From positions 1 through 64,000 of the forward strand of contig JAEMRT010000009.1 in assembly GCA_016463225.1 (NCBI GenBank): a stretch of DNA of 64,000 bases, read 5' to 3'. Below are positions 63,513 through 64,000 of the stretch, in pieces. Below the pieces are notes generated by a model. It made no database searches and was not told the DNA's origin. It saw nothing but the letters and a program-made list of their open reading frames with translations. How positions within the stretch are numbered: the first letter of the stretch is position 1; the number at the start of each line of letters is the position of its first letter. Source of the DNA: Sphingopyxis sp. (GTDB lineage: Bacteria; Pseudomonadota; Alphaproteobacteria; Sphingomonadales; Sphingomonadaceae). Both the position numbers and the translations under genes were made by a program.

Positions 63513-64000
63513 CACGGCTTCCCCATCGGCACGAAGGCATTGGTGAACAGCGCCGCCGTGGCATCGAAACCCTGGAGCTGGCCGCTTGCCTGAAGATAGG
63601 TGACGGTGCGCGCGATTTTTTCGGGGTTCAGGCGGTGCGATCCCCCTTCGGCTGCCATCAGCGTAGCGGTTTCGCGGATCTGCCGTTCGGTCACCGCTTC
63701 ATCGAGCAACGGATAATACTTGCGGATGACGGCGAGCGCACCCTTCGGGTCGCGCGCCGCGTCGGCATAGCCGCGATAAGCGGCCCTCAGGAACGCGCGC
63801 ACCAGTTCGGGATCTTTTTCGATCAGCGCGTCGCGCGTCGCAAAGCCGCTGCCGTATACGTCGAGCCCGAAATCGGCGTAGGCGATGCGCCCGATTGTCA
63901 CGCCCTTGGCCTTCGCCGCCTTGTCGAAGAGCGCCATCGAATTGCCCAGCCAGCATTCGGCGGCGTCGATGCGTCCCTCGACCAGCGACGACACGACGAT
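63512..64000 (-). CDS. ABC transporter substrate-binding protein, C-terminal part
   Basis: The frame is open to the window edge, so only the last 162 residues are seen. EGRIDAAECWLGNSMALFDK, FGLDVYGSGFATRDALIEKD and LVRAFLRAAYRGYADAARDP match NMT1/ThiY/SsuA-type binding proteins of NitT/TauT importers. The N-terminus and signal peptide lie beyond 64000. It belongs to the importer encoded downstream. Confidence 0.85.
   Translation of the reverse strand: MVVSSLVEGRIDAAECWLGNSMALFDKAAKAKGVTIGRIAYADFGLDVYGSGFATRDALIEKDPELVRAFLRAAYRGYADAARDPKGALAVIRKYYPLLDEAVTERQIRETATLMAAEGGSHRLNPEKIARTVTYLQASGQLQGFDATAALFTNAFVPMGKP

Overview
This window is GC-rich chromosomal DNA that looks like a sphingomonad alphaproteobacterium, most likely Sphingopyxis or a close relative. 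The pointers are the recG / sdhE-mfd arrangement, long TonB-dependent receptors, PepSY proteins, and a dispersed 29-bp inverted repeat built on TTCGTGTCGAGCGAAGTCGA. The genus is an inference. Genes are densely packed, and many neighbours overlap by 4 bp (ATGA).

Layout. 0-21.4 kb is ordinary core genome: a MoxR ATPase (cut by the window edge) and a CoxE-like VWA protein, a soluble chemotaxis receptor, an Amj-type lipid II flippase with a DUF817 protein, a Tat-exported M24 peptidase, NamZ with a DOMON protein, tyrS, a PilZ protein, recG, sdhE-mfd, an EAL protein, moaA, nadK and tRNA-Asn. At the 3' end of tRNA-Asn lies a decayed serine-recombinase gene, and 13 bp at the tRNA end recur at 51972. 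The roughly 30.5 kb between them is accessory in character and may be an old genomic island.

Inside that interval are: a MerR regulator with a mer-like operator and a broken glutaredoxin target; a copper-resistance block (copD, copC, a CnrY/CnrX/sigma-factor module, copA, copB, a broken DUF411 gene); a TonB receptor with two PepSY proteins and a HutC-type GntR regulator sharing TGTATA-type operators; a 67-bp insertion-sequence remnant; an eight-gene operon (42280 down to 34798) with a divergent Lrp/AsnC regulator; a second TonB receptor; and a LytS/LytTR two-component pair.

The eight-gene operon is the most interesting object. In transcription order it encodes a pterin-dependent aromatic amino acid hydroxylase, tryptophan 2,3-dioxygenase, kynurenine formamidase, kynureninase, a nitrilase-superfamily hydrolase, a gentisate-type ring-cleaving dioxygenase, a fumarylacetoacetate-hydrolase-family enzyme and a NicE-like maleate isomerase (now interrupted by an amber codon). 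The hydroxylase has non-phenylalanine residues at both positions known to set specificity. These enzymes fit a complete route Trp -> 5-hydroxy-Trp -> 5-hydroxykynurenine -> 5-hydroxyanthranilate -> maleamylpyruvate -> maleamate -> maleate -> fumarate. I know of no described operon for this route; it is a hypothesis built from gene content.

52-64 kb holds small regulators and a RadC-like gene, then a tightly overlapping minus-strand operon for the lower 3-hydroxyanthranilate / 2-aminomuconate pathway (3-hydroxyanthranilate dioxygenase, semialdehyde dehydrogenase, deaminase, decarboxylase, hydratase, aldolase, acetaldehyde dehydrogenase) joined to an ABC importer, a VOC protein and an alpha/beta hydrolase. 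Kynurenine 3-monooxygenase and the ACMS decarboxylase are absent from the window; the operon continues beyond its right edge.
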